Of a DNA stretch of 64,000 nucleotides, positions 22,479 to 33,505 are shown piece by piece. The stretch is from Elephas maximus indicus (Eukaryota; Chordata; Mammalia; Proboscidea; Elephantidae): the NCBI RefSeq assembly GCF_024166365.1, contig NC_064835.1, positions 60,740,607 to 60,804,606 of the forward strand. The letters are read 5' to 3'. The notes below the pieces were generated by a model. That model made no database searches and had not been told where the DNA came from. It saw only the letters and a program-made list of their open reading frames with translations. Position 1 is the stretch's first letter; each line of letters opens with the position of its first letter. Position numbers and translations under genes: made by a program.

Positions 22479-23126
22479 TCACCACAGGAAATTTCTTGTT
22501 GACTCTGTGCTTTAGTAAGGCTCTTCCAACCATGGGACTCAGGCTTCTCTCTCTCTCTCATTACCTGTACTCTTGATTTTTTTACCCCCATAGACCAATT
22601 CGGCATTTTTTATCCTACCCTAAATTAGGCTTTTGGCCTATCTTTTCCTATGCCAAAACACAATAAAGTCCTTGGTCAAACCAAAGGCCATCTATCAAAT
22701 GTTGCTCTGTCAGCAGTACAAAACCTGCTGGAGCTTTGCAATTCAGGGGTGTTTGTGTGTGTGTGTTGTTTGTTTTTAACATATTTACTCCATCAGAATT
22801 TTAGGCAGGACTGTTAGCCACCTGCCTACACACACACACACACAATTGCTATCCCACACCCTGTGCCCGTTCCCCATCACCCTCCACTGCTCCTAAGCCG
22901 ACTGGAGGGAGGAGGGTGTGGATGAGGAAGCTTGGTTTCTTTGTGTTGCAGCCCAGCATTTAAATATCTCTGGTGAGAGCATTTCCAAACTCTAGTTCCC
23001 ATTCCTGACAATGCACCCTCTTCAGGACCTTTCTCTTTGCCTGAGAGAGCTGATATAAAGCCATGAGCCAGGATAGATTATCCAACAGGCAAGGTCAGCA
23101 CAGTACTTACCTTGCTCACCAGACCA
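22479..23126. other. Intron 2 sequence with short TG/CA runs
   Basis: (TG)n near 22752-22767 and (CA)n near 22828-22844, 60 bp apart and complementary. No gene recognised. Confidence 0.5.
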
Positions 23127-23851
23127 TCTGTAGTGAACAATTTCACTTTTTTTTCACCACATCAAAGATTCTGCTTCTAGGTAGGGCTGGCTTCTGTCCC
23201 TCTCTTGTCTTAGTTATCTAGCACTGCGTTAACAGAAATACCACAAGTGGATGGCTTTAACAAACAGAAGTTTATTTTCTCACAGTTTAGGAGGCTAGAA
23301 GTCTGAATTCAGGGTGCCAGCTCTAGGGGAAGCCTTTCTGTTTCTGTCTGCTCTGGAGGAAGGTCCTTGTCATCAATCGTCCCTTTGTCTAGGAGCTTCT
23401 GAGCGCAGGGACCCAAATACCAAATGACATACTCCCCTCCTGGCTCTTCATTCTTGGTGGTATGCAGTCCCTCTCCTCTCTGCTCGTTTCTCTCTTTTAT
23501 TCCTCAAAAGAGATTGACTCAAGATACAGCCTAATCCTGTAGATTGAGACCTGCCTCATTAATATAACTGCCCCTAATCCCACCTCATTAACATCACAGA
23601 GTTAGGATTTACAACACATAGGAAAATCACATCAGATCACAAAATGGTGAACAGTCACACAATGCTAAGAATCATGGCCTAACCAAGTTGACACACATTT
23701 TTGGGGGACAGAATGCAATCCATAAAATCTCCCAACCCCATAGCACCTTCCTACAGAATCAAAGCCTCTTTTCAAATTTATAATCCCTGACAGAGGCCAG
23801 TGGTCTAGTAAACAAGGAGGTGAAAATCCACATGAAATTGTTCACTACAGA
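23127..23851. repeat. Inverted repeat flanking an LTR
   Basis: tctgtagtgaacaatttca at 23127-23145 is perfectly reverse-complementary to 23833-23851. The similarity continues inward with 'ttttcacc' (23151-23158) against 'ggtgaaaa' (about 23819-23826). The 523-bp LTR copy B lies inside. Confidence 0.8.
23206..23727 (-). mobile_element. MaLR-like solo LTR (copy B), antisense to TACR1
   Basis: TGTCTTAG at the left, 'gcaatccataaaa' at the right, closely related to copies A, D and E. Flanking pentamers tctct and tctcc are a near-match duplication. Confidence 0.75.
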
Positions 23852-24522
23852 TTAATAAGGAAGCACAATAAGCCAGTGCTTACCTCACTTCCTGGATTTT
23901 ACACCCCTGGAGGTGGTTGATGGAGATTTGATCCTCCCATCTTGAAGAACAGGAAGGTAGGCCATGGGCACATGGAGACTGGGTGGTGTCCCAGAGAGAG
24001 GCACACAGGGCTCCATTATCCCATACCTACCTTTTCAAGCAAACCAATGTCTTCATCTGGCCCCTGGACCCCTTTTAGGCGCTGCCCTTTTCCCTCCCTT
24101 TCATGGCCAAGCTGATTGAGAATGGAGTCTGCACCCACCACCTTCACTTCCTCACTTCTCATTAGTCAGTCCACCTGGTCTAGCCTCAGGTACTGATCAC
24201 ACCACAAAAATTTAATCTACTATTGATCCTGATTGTCAAAACCAGAGAGCAAGTCCACATCCTCATCCTCCATCACCTTGGAGACATGCTTCACTTGCCC
24301 CTGGACTCCTCCTTCCTTTGGCCCCCAATGGCCTTCCTTCCTCACCTGAGATGTGGGTCTCCCTGAGGCAGCCCTCAGCATCCCTCTCTCCTCATGATCA
24401 CCTGCACCTTCTCACCTGCTTATGGGGCTTGGACACATGAGCGCTTCAAAATTTAATCTCCTGACCTGACCTTTGATCCCAGCTACACATCCAAATGTCC
24501 AACCACCTGCCCTCAAGGTCAG
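23852..24522. other. Intron 2 sequence, nothing recognised
   Basis: C/T-rich non-coding sequence with no feature I can assign. Confidence 0.4.
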
Positions 24523-24939
24523 TGTCTTAGTTACCTAGTGCTGCTATAATAGAAATGCCACAAGTGGGTGGCATTGAAGTACGGAAATTTATTTTCTCAA
24601 AGTTCAGAAGTCTGAATTCAGAGTGTGGCTCTGGGGGGAGGTCCTTCTTTGTCTATTTCAGCTTGTAGTAGCTGCCAGCAATCCTTCACGTTCAGGGCTT
24701 ATAGATGCACCTGTCTGTCTTCTTCCTCCCCTCTTCCACCCATGTGTGTCTCTGTGTCTATTCTGCTCTTTCTGTAACTCAGAAGTGATTAGGTTTAGGA
24801 TCCACCACACACTGATATGACCTCAATACCATAACAAAAGAAAACCTCCTGTTTCCAAAGAGGGTCATATTTACAGGTACAGGGGTTAGGATTTCAACAC
24901 ATATGGGAAGGGTGGGGGGACACAATTCAATCCATAATA
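24523..24939 (-). mobile_element. MLT1-like solo LTR (copy C), antisense
   Basis: TGTCTTAG ... 'ttcaatccataata'. It shares the ends of copies A/B but the middle ('gggtcatatttacaggtaca') differs, so it is another subfamily. Flanks gtcag / gtcat match at 4 of 5. Confidence 0.7.
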
Positions 24940-24944
24940 GTCAT

Positions 24945-25885
24945 CATGGCCTTACTGACTGGCCTCACTCCCCCCTATTCACCCAGGCCAGAAGTCCAGG
25001 TAACTTACTCCATTAGCCACCAAGTCACCAGTTCTTCCTCCCAGCCACAGTCCTGCTGGAATCTATCCCCTCCTCCCACCCACTCTGCGTGGATGGTCCT
25101 CATCACTTTCTGCCTGCATCACTGCATGGCACCCTCTGGGCTCGCCCACCTCAAGCCTTAAGCACATCCATCCATGCTCTACCATCGCCATGGTACAAGT
25201 ACCTGATCATTGTACTCCCTGTTTAAAGCCACTGCATGGTTTCCCATCAACTTCAGAATGAATTTCTAACTCCTCAGCCTTTCATCAAATGTCCTTTGTG
25301 ATTTGGCCTCTAACCAAGTCTCCTGATACTTTCTCACATGGCAATGTTCCATTCAGTCCAAATCACACATCATAGTGCCCTCTTCGTTCCTGGTTCCTCC
25401 CCCAGTGCCTTCGTACTTGCTGTCTTCTCCATGTATAGTGCCTATCTCCTACTCATGTATCAAAGCCTAACCAGGCAGCAGCTCCTCCATGAAGCTTCCA
25501 GCTTGGTCAGGTATCTTACTTCTGCATTCCTCTTACCTTTCACACACTTAGTAACAAAACACCTACACCACTGTATTTAGGATTTTAAATTTTTCTGTAT
25601 TTTTATGTCATGTACATATATTTATATATGTACGTGTGTGTCCATGCATACATGCATGCATGTGTGTGTAATGGCCTCCTCACCTCCTCCTCCTCTCTGT
25701 CTCCTCTTCCTGTGCGAAGGTAAACACTGTCAGTCACTTCCCATGTTAGACTCCTTGGCACTCTGTGTTCATGAGCTGACTGAGCTCCAGAAGAGACTAA
25801 AGACTAGAACTCTTTTCTGTCCCTAGCCCCTAGCACAGGGCCAGGTATGTAAGAGTTGCCACATAAATACTTGCTGAATTTTTCA
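24945..25885 (+). repeat. L2 LINE fragment with embedded TATG/TGCA simple repeat
   Basis: L2 3' hallmarks in order: 'ttcagaatgaatttctaact', 'tttgtgatttggcctctaac', 'cagcagctcctccatgaagc', ending 'aaatacttgctgaat'. Simple repeat at about 25611-25670. Confidence 0.75.
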
Positions 25886-26344
25886 ACTAATGGGTTGCAG
25901 TTTTTGCCTGCTTCCAAGAGGACTGTAGGAGCTTTTGGATTTGGCCGTAACATCTAGAAGTAAAAGGGAACCAAGAAATATATATGGGTTTTGCTTTCTT
26001 TCATCTGCAAAGAATACAATTTTTTGGAGCAAAGAAAAAGTCAAGTAGGTATCTAGCACCGTGCGCTAAGAAGACCAGACAACCTGTGGGGTGTTCTGAG
26101 GAGGAGCAAGAGGATGAGGCTACCCAGCATCGTATTAAATGAGGAATGGAATTGTGGCCAGAGAAGCCCAGGATGCGAAGAGGGCTCTGGGGACGGGTGT
26201 GTGCATGGCCCCCTCATGTCTGCAGGACCATCCTAGGGGGCCAATTCAGCTTGTTGCTTGTTGCCTAAGATAAAGTAGTGAAAGCTATGGGACAATGGAT
26301 CTTCACTCAGTGAAAGGAGGAACTGCAGCTATTCGGCAACAGGA
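25886..26344. other. Intron 2 sequence, nothing recognised
   Basis: No assignable features. Confidence 0.4.
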
Positions 26345-26645
26345 GACCCTATCTCAGTAATTCTCAGCCCAGGCTGTACAAAAGAATCGCCTAGAAACCC
26401 TCTAAGACTCTGATCCCCAGGCTGCACTGCAAGCCAACTAATCAGAAGCTCTAAGGGAGTATCCAAGCACTGGAATTTTCTCATACTTCCTAGGTGGTTC
26501 CACTGTACAGCCCAGACTGAGAGGTAAGCAAATCAAATATGAATGTGCACACGAATCAAGGTAGCAGGGAATTTGTTAAATACACTTTCTGGATCATTCT
26601 ATCTGGGGTGTGGCCTGAGAGTCTGCATCCCCAACAAGCTCCGTG
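26345..26645 (+). mobile_element. Two adjacent MER5A-like hAT relics
   Basis: First: 'cagtaattctcagcccaggc' ... 'cagactgagagg' (to about 26525). Second, about 26540-26645: 'gcagggaatttgttaaatac' and 'gagagtctgcatccccaaca'. Both in + orientation, strongly diverged. Confidence 0.55.
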
Positions 26646-26971
26646 TCACTGATGTAGTTTGGCTCTAAAGGTAGTGAGCAGAATGTCTCAGGGGTATTCA
26701 AGAAGCCAGGTGATTACTTGGTATGGATGTTCCAGAGAAGGCTAATACACTGGATGGGGGTTAGATCAGTGTTCTTCAGTCTTTCTGTAACAGCTGAAAT
26801 CCTTTTCCTCTCAAACAAAATCATCCACAGGAAACCAATATATAAACCCAGCAAAGCAGAGCTGTCTGGTTAGAGTGGAGTTGCAAAACCCAGAGCCCTG
26901 TCCTCTTGGCCTACTTCCTTCTCCACTCCAAGGCACCTACAGTCTCCATGAAGTACATTATGAAGACACCC
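26646..26971. other. Intron 2 sequence, nothing recognised
   Basis: No feature seen. Confidence 0.4.
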
Positions 26972-27100
26972 TCAAAACCAAACCAAACCCACTGCCGTTG
27001 AGTTGATTCTGACTCATGGTGACCCCGTGCGTTAGAGAGTATAATTGCCCCATAGGGTTTTCTTGGCTTTACAGAAGAGATCCCCAGGTCTTTAGACTAA
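26972..27100 (-). mobile_element. AfroSINE, 5'-truncated
   Basis: 'aaacccactgccgttgagtt' tail and 'atagggttttcttggcttta' body. It lacks the tRNA-derived head. Confidence 0.85.
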
Positions 27101-27284
27101 AATACCCAAACCCACTGCCGTCGAGTCAATTCCAACTCATAGCAACCCCAGAGGGTTTCCAAGGCTGTCTATCTCTGTGGAAGCAGACTGCCACATCTAT
27201 CTCCCACGGAGCAGCTGGTGGGTTCAAACCACCAGCCATTTGGCTAGCAGCCAAGCTCTTAACCACTACTCTACCAGGACTCCT
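27101..27284 (-). mobile_element. AfroSINE, second copy in tandem
   Basis: 'cactgccgtcgagtcaattc' tail through 'aaccactactctaccaggac' head. Directly adjoins the truncated copy, same orientation. Confidence 0.92.
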
Positions 27285-27994
27285 TTATACTACTTAATAA
27301 AACTATTGACCCTGATTTTGCATGCTGAAGATTATTTCAGAAACTGGAGCTGTTGATGCTTGAACAGTGAGGTGACTCCAGGTGGTAAGAGAGAAGTAAA
27401 CATGGATTCGTGAGCATTAAGGCATTAAGGACAAAGGCATTGGGAGGATTTGGAAGCAACGCACTCTGTATTCAGCAAGCTTATCCTGTAAATGTGTCAA
27501 AGCCCCACTGCTGCTTGGAGGAGTGAACTGGAGGGAACAGGGGCATGAAGTCATCGTGAGCACCTTGCTTCTGGAAGTAAAGATAAACCTATCAGTAGGA
27601 TTCAATGACCAAAATCAATGTACCGGATCCCTCTGAAGTCACGTATCTTATCCAGTGGGGACGGAGCGGGTCCTGCCCTTGCTTTTCTGTCCCTGCCCCT
27701 CACAATCATGCCTGGTGCTTTCTCTGCCTTACTTCTAGCGCATCCCCGACGCTGATCTCTTCTCCCAGGGCAGACATGAATTCTGAGAGCTGAGAAAATC
27801 CTGCCTGGCAGGAACCTAGGAAATATGAGAATCGAGAGCCAAAAAAAAGGCATAGAGCCACACAACACAAGATTGTGCAAGATTCTGTGACCAGCTCTCT
27901 AAAGTAATGATTTTGGCAAAAAATTTAAAAAACCAGGGTTCTCTCCAATTAACTAAAAGGTTATGGTAAAATTCCACAAAACAGTGTCAAGGTG
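27285..27994. other. Intron 2 sequence, nothing recognised
   Basis: Opposite-strand frames of 60-90 codons at 27600-27880 have no recognisable domain. Confidence 0.4.
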
Positions 27995-28242
27995 TGTCAT
28001 GGATTGAATTATGCCCCTAAAAAATATGTGTATCAATTTGGCTGGGCTGTGATTCCCGGTATTGTGTGATTTTCCTATAGGTTGTAAATCCTGCCTCTAT
28101 GATGTTAATGAGGGAGGATGGGCGGCAGTTGTGTTAGTGAGGCAGGACTCAATCTATAAGACTGGATTGTGTCTTGAGACAATCTCTTTAGATATAAAGG
28201 AGAGAAGCTAGCAGAGAGACAGGGGACCTCATACCACCAAGA
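27995..28242 (+). mobile_element. MaLR-like LTR, truncated, sense to TACR1
   Basis: Begins TGTCATGGATTGAATTATGC, the reverse complement of the right end of copies A-E, and keeps 'aggcaggactcaatctataa'. It ends abruptly at a tRNA-Gly SINE. Confidence 0.75.
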
Positions 28243-28590
28243 ACGCAGTGATGGTTCGGTGGTAGAATTCTCTCCTTCCATGAAGGAAACAGGGTTTGAT
28301 CCCCAGCCAATGCACCTCATGTGCAGCCCCCACCTGTCTGTCAGTGGAGGTGTTTCTGTTGCTACGGTACTGAACAGGTTTCAGCAGAACTTCCAGACTA
28401 AGATGGACTAGGAATAAAGGCCTGGCAATATACTGCCATAAATCAGCCAGTGAAAACTCTATGGAGCACAGTGGTCCGATCCTCAACCTATCATGAGGAT
28501 GACACAGGACCAGGCAGCATTTCACTCCACTGTGCACTGGAATCACCATGAGTCGAAGGCCAACTGTACAGCAGCTAACGACAACAGGTA
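28243..28590 (+). mobile_element. tRNA-Gly-headed SINE with RTE-like tail
   Basis: Pol III A-box region 'tggttcggtggtagaattct' and B-box 'gggtttgatccccagcca' resemble tRNA-Gly. The body 'aacaggtttcagcagaactt' and the ending 'cagcagctaacgacaacag' are shared with 48392-48737. The tail matches the RTE-type ends at 46267 and 46866. Confidence 0.8.
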
Positions 28591-29102
28591 GATGTGACTT
28601 GGGGGCTCTCAGGATGGCTACCTGCCACAAAGTCTCCAGACAGTGCTCTGCAAACACTGTCCGCACAAATGGGGGTGGGGGAGGAGGAGTGCTGAAATAA
28701 GGTAGGAAGCTTGGCGTGCAGTGGTTGTCACGTGGCTGGAGAACACAGAAGGCTCCAGAAGGAGGCGATAATGGACGGGCCTTGAGAGCTGGGTGCAGCA
28801 TCTCTGTACAGAAGAGGTGCGACCGGCCTATCTGCTTTGCTGAATCTGTGTCATTTACTTAAGAACTCTTGAAGTGTCTTCAAATAGCAAATTTAAATAT
28901 TCAGATGGGGCTGCATGAGTATCAAACTGTGGTGCTTCACAAAGAAGTGATTGAAAGCAGAGCATCAATAAAGGAGAAAGAAAATTAAATTGAGTGATTA
29001 AGTGGGTTTCCCTTATTGAGAGAAAATCATTGCAGAGGATAACCAGAGACGGTAAGCAGAGTGAAAGAAAAATCATTGGTTGACTTTTCTCCAGTGACAA
29101 GA
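28591..29102. other. Intron 2 sequence, nothing recognised
   Basis: No assignable feature. Confidence 0.4.
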
Positions 29103-29335
29103 AGCTGGTTTTTGGGTCACAGACCTGTGTCCTAATCCCAGCTCCTCCTTTTACCAGCTATGTGAATTTGGGCAAAAGAATTAAACTGTCTAAACTTTGG
29201 TTTCCTCTCTACAAAATGGCATTACAATAGTACCTACCCAATTATTTGTTTTGAGTATTAAGTTAGATAATGCCAGTCAAATGCTTGGCATGGTGTCTGT
29301 CATAAACACTCAATAAAATTTAACTACCACTTTTT
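29103..29335 (+). repeat. MIR SINE
   Basis: 'taccagctatgtgaatttgg' ... 'tttggtttcctctctacaaa' ... 'aacactcaataaaat', well preserved. Confidence 0.85.
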
Positions 29336-29344
29336 CCTCTCTTA

Positions 29345-29505
29345 AGGAAACCCTGGTGGCGTAGTCGTTAAGTGCTACAGCTGCTAACCAAAAGGTCTGC
29401 AGTTCAGATCCACCAGGTGCTCCTTGGGAACTCTATGGGGCAGTTCTACTCTGTCCTATAGGGTCACTATGAGTCAGAATTGACTTAATGGCAGTGGGTG
29501 GGTTC
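29345..29505 (+). mobile_element. AfroSINE
   Basis: Complete copy; flanks 'ctcttaa' repeat on both sides as a possible short duplication. Confidence 0.93.
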
Positions 29506-29562
29506 TACTCTTAATGCTTTCATCGATATTATTAACACAGTGGCCTATACATAGTAAGCCCT

Positions 29563-30078
29563 TGTCTGAGTCACCTAGTGCTACTATAATAGAAATACCA
29601 CAAGTGGATGGATTTAACAAAGAGAAATTTGTTTCCTCACAGTACAGTAGGCTACAAGTCCAAATTCAGGGGGTCCGTTCCAGCGGAAGGCTTTCTCTGT
29701 CCATGGGCTCTGGAGGAAGGTCTTTCTCATCAATCTTTTCCTGGACTAGGAGCTTCTCTGCACAGGATCTCTGGGTCTAAAGGGTGCACTCTGCTCCTAG
29801 TGCTTCTTTGTTGGTGGTATGAGGTCCCCAACTCTCTGCTTTCTTCCCTTTCCTTTTTATCTCTTGAGAGAGAACAGGTGGCACAGGCCACACCCCAGGG
29901 AAACTCCCTTTATGTTGGATCAGGAATGTGACCTGGGTAAGGGTGTTACAATCCCACCCTAATACTTTTTAAAGTAAAATTATAATCACAAAATGGAGGA
30001 CAACTACACAATACTGGGAATCATGGCCCAGCCAATTTGATACATATTTTTTTGGAGGGCACAATTCAATCCATGACA
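29563..30078 (-). mobile_element. MaLR-like solo LTR (copy D), antisense to TACR1
   Basis: TGTCTGAG ... 'ttcaatccatgaca', closely related to copies A, B and E. Confidence 0.78.
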
Positions 30079-30272
30079 ACCTTCAAAATATGAGCCGTAT
30101 TCATTATTACTATTAGCATATATAGTACATTACACTCATGTTGGGAAAAGAGGCTATGACTATCATGACAGGCCAAGGATCCCCTGAGGAAAAAAGATCC
30201 TTTCTCAAAATTTAACACATATGAGTCTCCTACTTGGAGGGGACCTTATTTTAAACAGAATAGGATAAATGA

Positions 30273-30382
30273 GGAGCCCTGATGTTGCAGTGATTAAGAG
30301 CTCAGGCTGCTAACCAAAAGGTTGGCAGTTGGGATCCACCAGCTGCTGTTTGGAAACCCTATGGGCAGTTGTACTCTGTCCT
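30273..30382 (+). mobile_element. AfroSINE, 3'-truncated, with duplication
   Basis: Head and B-box region kept, tail missing. Flanked by the 13-bp repeat ataggataaatga (30260-30272 and 30383-30395). Confidence 0.9.
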
Positions 30383-30395
30383 ATAGGATAAATGA

Positions 30396-30711
30396 TGCTG
30401 TTTTAACAGATAAAGCTCAAAGTCTCAGTGGTTAAGGCTGCAAAGGTTTATTCTTGCTCACGCCCCAGTCCAATACAAGTCACTTGGCATTTCTTCCCCA
30501 CGTGGTGACTCAGGGACCCAGGCAGCTTCCACCTGGAAATGTATTTTTAAGGGCCAGGCCTGGAAGTGGCTTACACCTTGTGGCTCCTACCCACTAATCC
30601 TAGTTCTAACACAAGTTTTATCCCTCTCATAGGACACAACTCTTTAAATAAGCCTTCTCTTCTGCAAGCCAATTATTCTGATATCTGTGAGTCTGTTTGT
30701 CACATAGCAAG
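30396..30711. other. Intron 2 sequence, nothing recognised
   Basis: May be an old LTR relic ('aaaggtttattcttgctcac'), not assignable with confidence. Confidence 0.3.
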
Positions 30712-31062
30712 ATTGTTGTTGTTGTTGTTAGGTGCTGTCAATTCATAGCGACCCTATGCACAACAGAACGAAATACTGCCCAGTCCTCAGCCATCCTTAC
30801 AATCGTTGTTATGCTTGAGCTCATTGTTGCAGCCACTGTGTCAATCCACCTCGTTGAGGGTCTTCCTCTTTTCCCCTGACCCTGTACTTCTCCAAGGACT
30901 GATCCCTCCCGACAACATGTCCAAAGTATGTAAGACGCCGTCTCGCCATCCTTGCTTCTAAGGAGCATTCTGGTTGTACTTCTTCTAAGACAGATAGCAT
31001 GATTGGGGCCTTCATTATCCTGGTGGTTCTCATCTGAATATACTAGGTGGCCCACATCCCTG
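30712..31062 (-). mobile_element. RTE-type LINE 3' end fragment
   Basis: On the minus strand it encodes the C-terminus of an RTE reverse transcriptase in two offset frames: RRRLTYFGHVVGRDQSLEKY, then GKRGRPSTRWIDTVAATMSS ... RVAMN. The C-terminal signature GKRGRPxxRW is typical of RTE elements. It ends in the (CAA)n-type tail, seen here as ttgttgttg near 30712. The frame break makes it non-coding. It lies only ~450 bp upstream of TACR1 exon 3. Confidence 0.8.
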
Positions 31063-31510
31063 CAAACCAAAATTGATCATAAGTATAGAAGTCTGGCAGG
31101 TACAAACTGAGTGGTATAATCACCTCCTTTATTCTAGAGAATATACTTTTATTAATACAGCCTAAGGTCACATTCATTTTGTGTGTGTGGTATTGAACTT
31201 ACCACCAGTTAAAATAGCCATAGGTATACAACAGATTCAGTTCCCTTGTATCAATGTTTATTCTTCTCTTTCTAATCTAAATAGGAATCTTCATGATAGA
31301 AAAACCCAGAAGGAATACATAATTTGAGGAGATTTGCTTGCTCTAGTTTGTCCATTCATATCACCCATCCAAACTATGCAGGTGGCAAGCATCCCCGGGC
31401 GGTGCCTTACAGTCCAAGCTTATTAATGGCAAATCCTGAGCCCCGCAGCTTCCAAGCCTTGACCAGTCCTGTTATTTCTTAGACTGACTTTCCTCCTCAC
31501 GTTGTTGCAG

Positions 31511-31661
31511 GTACCACATCTGTGTGACTGTGCTGATCTACTTCCTCCCCCTGCTGGTGATTGGCTATGCATACACCGTAGTGGGAATCACCCTGTGGGC
31601 CAGCCAGATCCCAGGGGACTCTTCTGACCGTTACCACGAGCAAGTCTCTGCTAAGCGCAAG
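31511..31661 (+). CDS. TACR1: TACR1 exon 3 (residues 196-245: TM5 and third intracellular loop)
   Basis: Part of the neurokinin-1 receptor, the Gq-coupled plasma-membrane receptor for substance P. Acceptor cag at 31508-31510 after a pyrimidine-rich stretch; donor gt at 31662. The first base completes a split Val codon, then 50 codons read [10 protein letters not shown] to [12 protein letters not shown]5 is the hydrophobic run [19 protein letters not shown], and His197, a known antagonist-contact residue, is present. Compared with the human protein as I recall it, only residue 227 differs (Gln for Glu). The intron upstream is phase 2. Exons 1 and 2 (TM1-TM4) are not in the window. Confidence 0.98.
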
Positions 31662-31779
31662 GTGAGCAGGGACAGGCAGCCCCTAACCCACCCTGGCCCA
31701 GGCCACGGGCGGCAAACAAGGAAGGACATGAGCCTCAGAGCCTTAGGAGACCCAGAGGCAAGAGGTACAAAACCTTCTG

Positions 31780-31862
31780 GGTCTGAGGAACGGTGCAGGG
31801 AAGAGAGAGAAAGAGAGGAGAAGGGGAGGGGAGAAGCGGGGAAGGGAAGAGAAAGGATATTT
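31780..31862 (+). repeat. GA-rich purine tract in TACR1 intron 3
   Basis: Almost pure A/G run about 120 bp after the exon 3 donor. Low-complexity, may form a triplex. No gene. Confidence 0.75.
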
Positions 31863-32255
31863 CTCCAAAGTATTTGTAACCTAGACCTGAAGGCACAGAC
31901 ATGAGCCACCTGTCTTGCTCCTTAAGAGTAATTGCAACCTATCAACCATTAAAACACACACATACACAGAGAGAGAATGCCCACATACCACATAGACCCA
32001 CACATTTAACTACACAAGCATTAAAGAGCCAAGTTGTCCTCTTTATTATTTATTTAGCTTTTCAGTAAATAATACAGTCACGCCATTCAAACATCAGGAA
32101 ATGTTAAAAGGGACAAAGTTATAATGACAGAGAAGAGATCAGAGGTTGCCAGGTTAGGGTTGGAGAGAGGGTCTGACTATAAAGGGGTAGCTTCAGGTGG
32201 TAGAGCAGTTCTGTATCCTGATTGTGGTGGTGTTTTCACTTATCTATACATGTGA
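31863..32255. other. TACR1 intron 3 sequence, nothing recognised
   Basis: Short (CA)n-like run near 31952-31964. Otherwise unassigned. Confidence 0.4.
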
Positions 32256-32420
32256 AGGAAACCCTGGTGGCATAGTGGTTAAGTGCTACAGCTGCTAACC
32301 AAAGGGTCGGCAGTTCGAATCTGCCAGGCACTCCCTGGAAACTCTACGGGGCAGTTCTACTCCGTCCTATAGGGTTGCTATGAGTCGAAATCGACTCGAC
32401 AGCAACGGGTATGGGTACGG
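32256..32420 (+). mobile_element. AfroSINE in TACR1 intron 3
   Basis: Complete, close to consensus ('gctatgagtcgaaatcgact'). 11-bp target-site duplication tatacatgtga at 32245-32255 and 32421-32431. Confidence 0.96.
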
Positions 32421-32699
32421 TATACATGTGATAACATTTCATAGAACTAGACATCAAAAAAAAAAAAAAGTGCATGTAAAAACTGGCAAAATCCAAAAAT
32501 ACATCTGCAGTTTATTTAATAGCATTGTACTAATGCCAGTTTCCTGGTTTTGATAATGTAGACTGGTTATGTAAGATGCTGTCATTGGAGAAAGCTGGGT
32601 GAAGCATACCTGGGAACTCTCTGTCCTATTTTTGCAACTTCTCGGGACTCTTAAATTATTTCAAGATTAAAAGTTAAAATATATATATATATGAGAAGA

Positions 32700-33025
32700 C
32701 TTTCTATAAAAATTTCACGAAAACACACACACAAATGCATACACAATGGTAACCACTGGTATTTATTTATTCTTTTACATTTTTAATGCATTTTTAAGCC
32801 AAGTAAATATTTATTCTTTTCTTCTCTCCTTTTTTACACAAATGATAAATGCATACTGTTCCCCTCACTGTTTTCACTTCACAATATCCACCAGATTTTT
32901 TTTTTTAAATATAAAAAGAGTTTCCTCTTTTTTTTTTTTTTTTTTTTTTTGGTATTTCCCCTGCATAGTATTTCATTGTGTGAAGGTTATATAATTCTTT
33001 TGTGAAGATTTCTTGGTGAGAAAAA
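32700..33025 (-). mobile_element. Old L1-type fragment
   Basis: T-rich strand ('atagtatttcattgtgtgaa', 'cttcacaatatccaccagat') resembling the reverse complement of old L1/HAL1 sequence. Contains a T20-type tract near 32929-32950. Confidence 0.4.
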
Positions 33026-33307
33026 ATGGGGTTACATCACCCAGTATTCATAAAACATTCTTCTAGATCCCCTTTAAATATCCTACACTCTCTCAACGAT
33101 TTTCCTGCAGCTGTCCAAATCTCTTCCCCTCTCCCTCCTACCCCTGAGTGAGTTTCTAAACCTAGCAGCCTACGGTGGCTTATTGGCTCCTTCCCTTTCC
33201 CAACCCCTCTGCTTTCTCTCCCTTCTGGATCTTTCCCTACTGAACACTCATTCAACTTTCCCCATTAACTTAATCTCCCTTGGCTTCTCCAGTCCTTGCC
33301 CAGAATA

Positions 33308-33505
33308 TTAACACAAGGGTTTCCAAACTTGAGTGGGCACCAGAATCACCTTGAAGTCTTGTCAAAACACAGAATGCTGGGTCCCACCTCCAGAGTTTCT
33401 GATTCAGTCAGTCTGGGTTGGGGCCCAAGAATTTGCATTTCTAACAAGTTCCCAGTGAGGATGATGATGCTGGCCCTGCGACCTATTTCTGAGAACCAAA
33501 GCCCT
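33308..33505 (+). mobile_element. MER5A hAT transposon just upstream of exon 4
   Basis: The best-kept MER5A of the window: 'agaatcaccttgaagtcttg', 'ccagagtttctgattcagtc', 'agaatttgcatttctaacaa', 'ttctgagaacca'. Ends about 110 bp before exon 4. Confidence 0.85.

Noticed and set aside
28243..28320. Possible true tRNA-Gly gene
   Set aside because: A and B boxes are recognisable but the acceptor stem does not close and the sequence continues into a shared SINE body found again at 48392.
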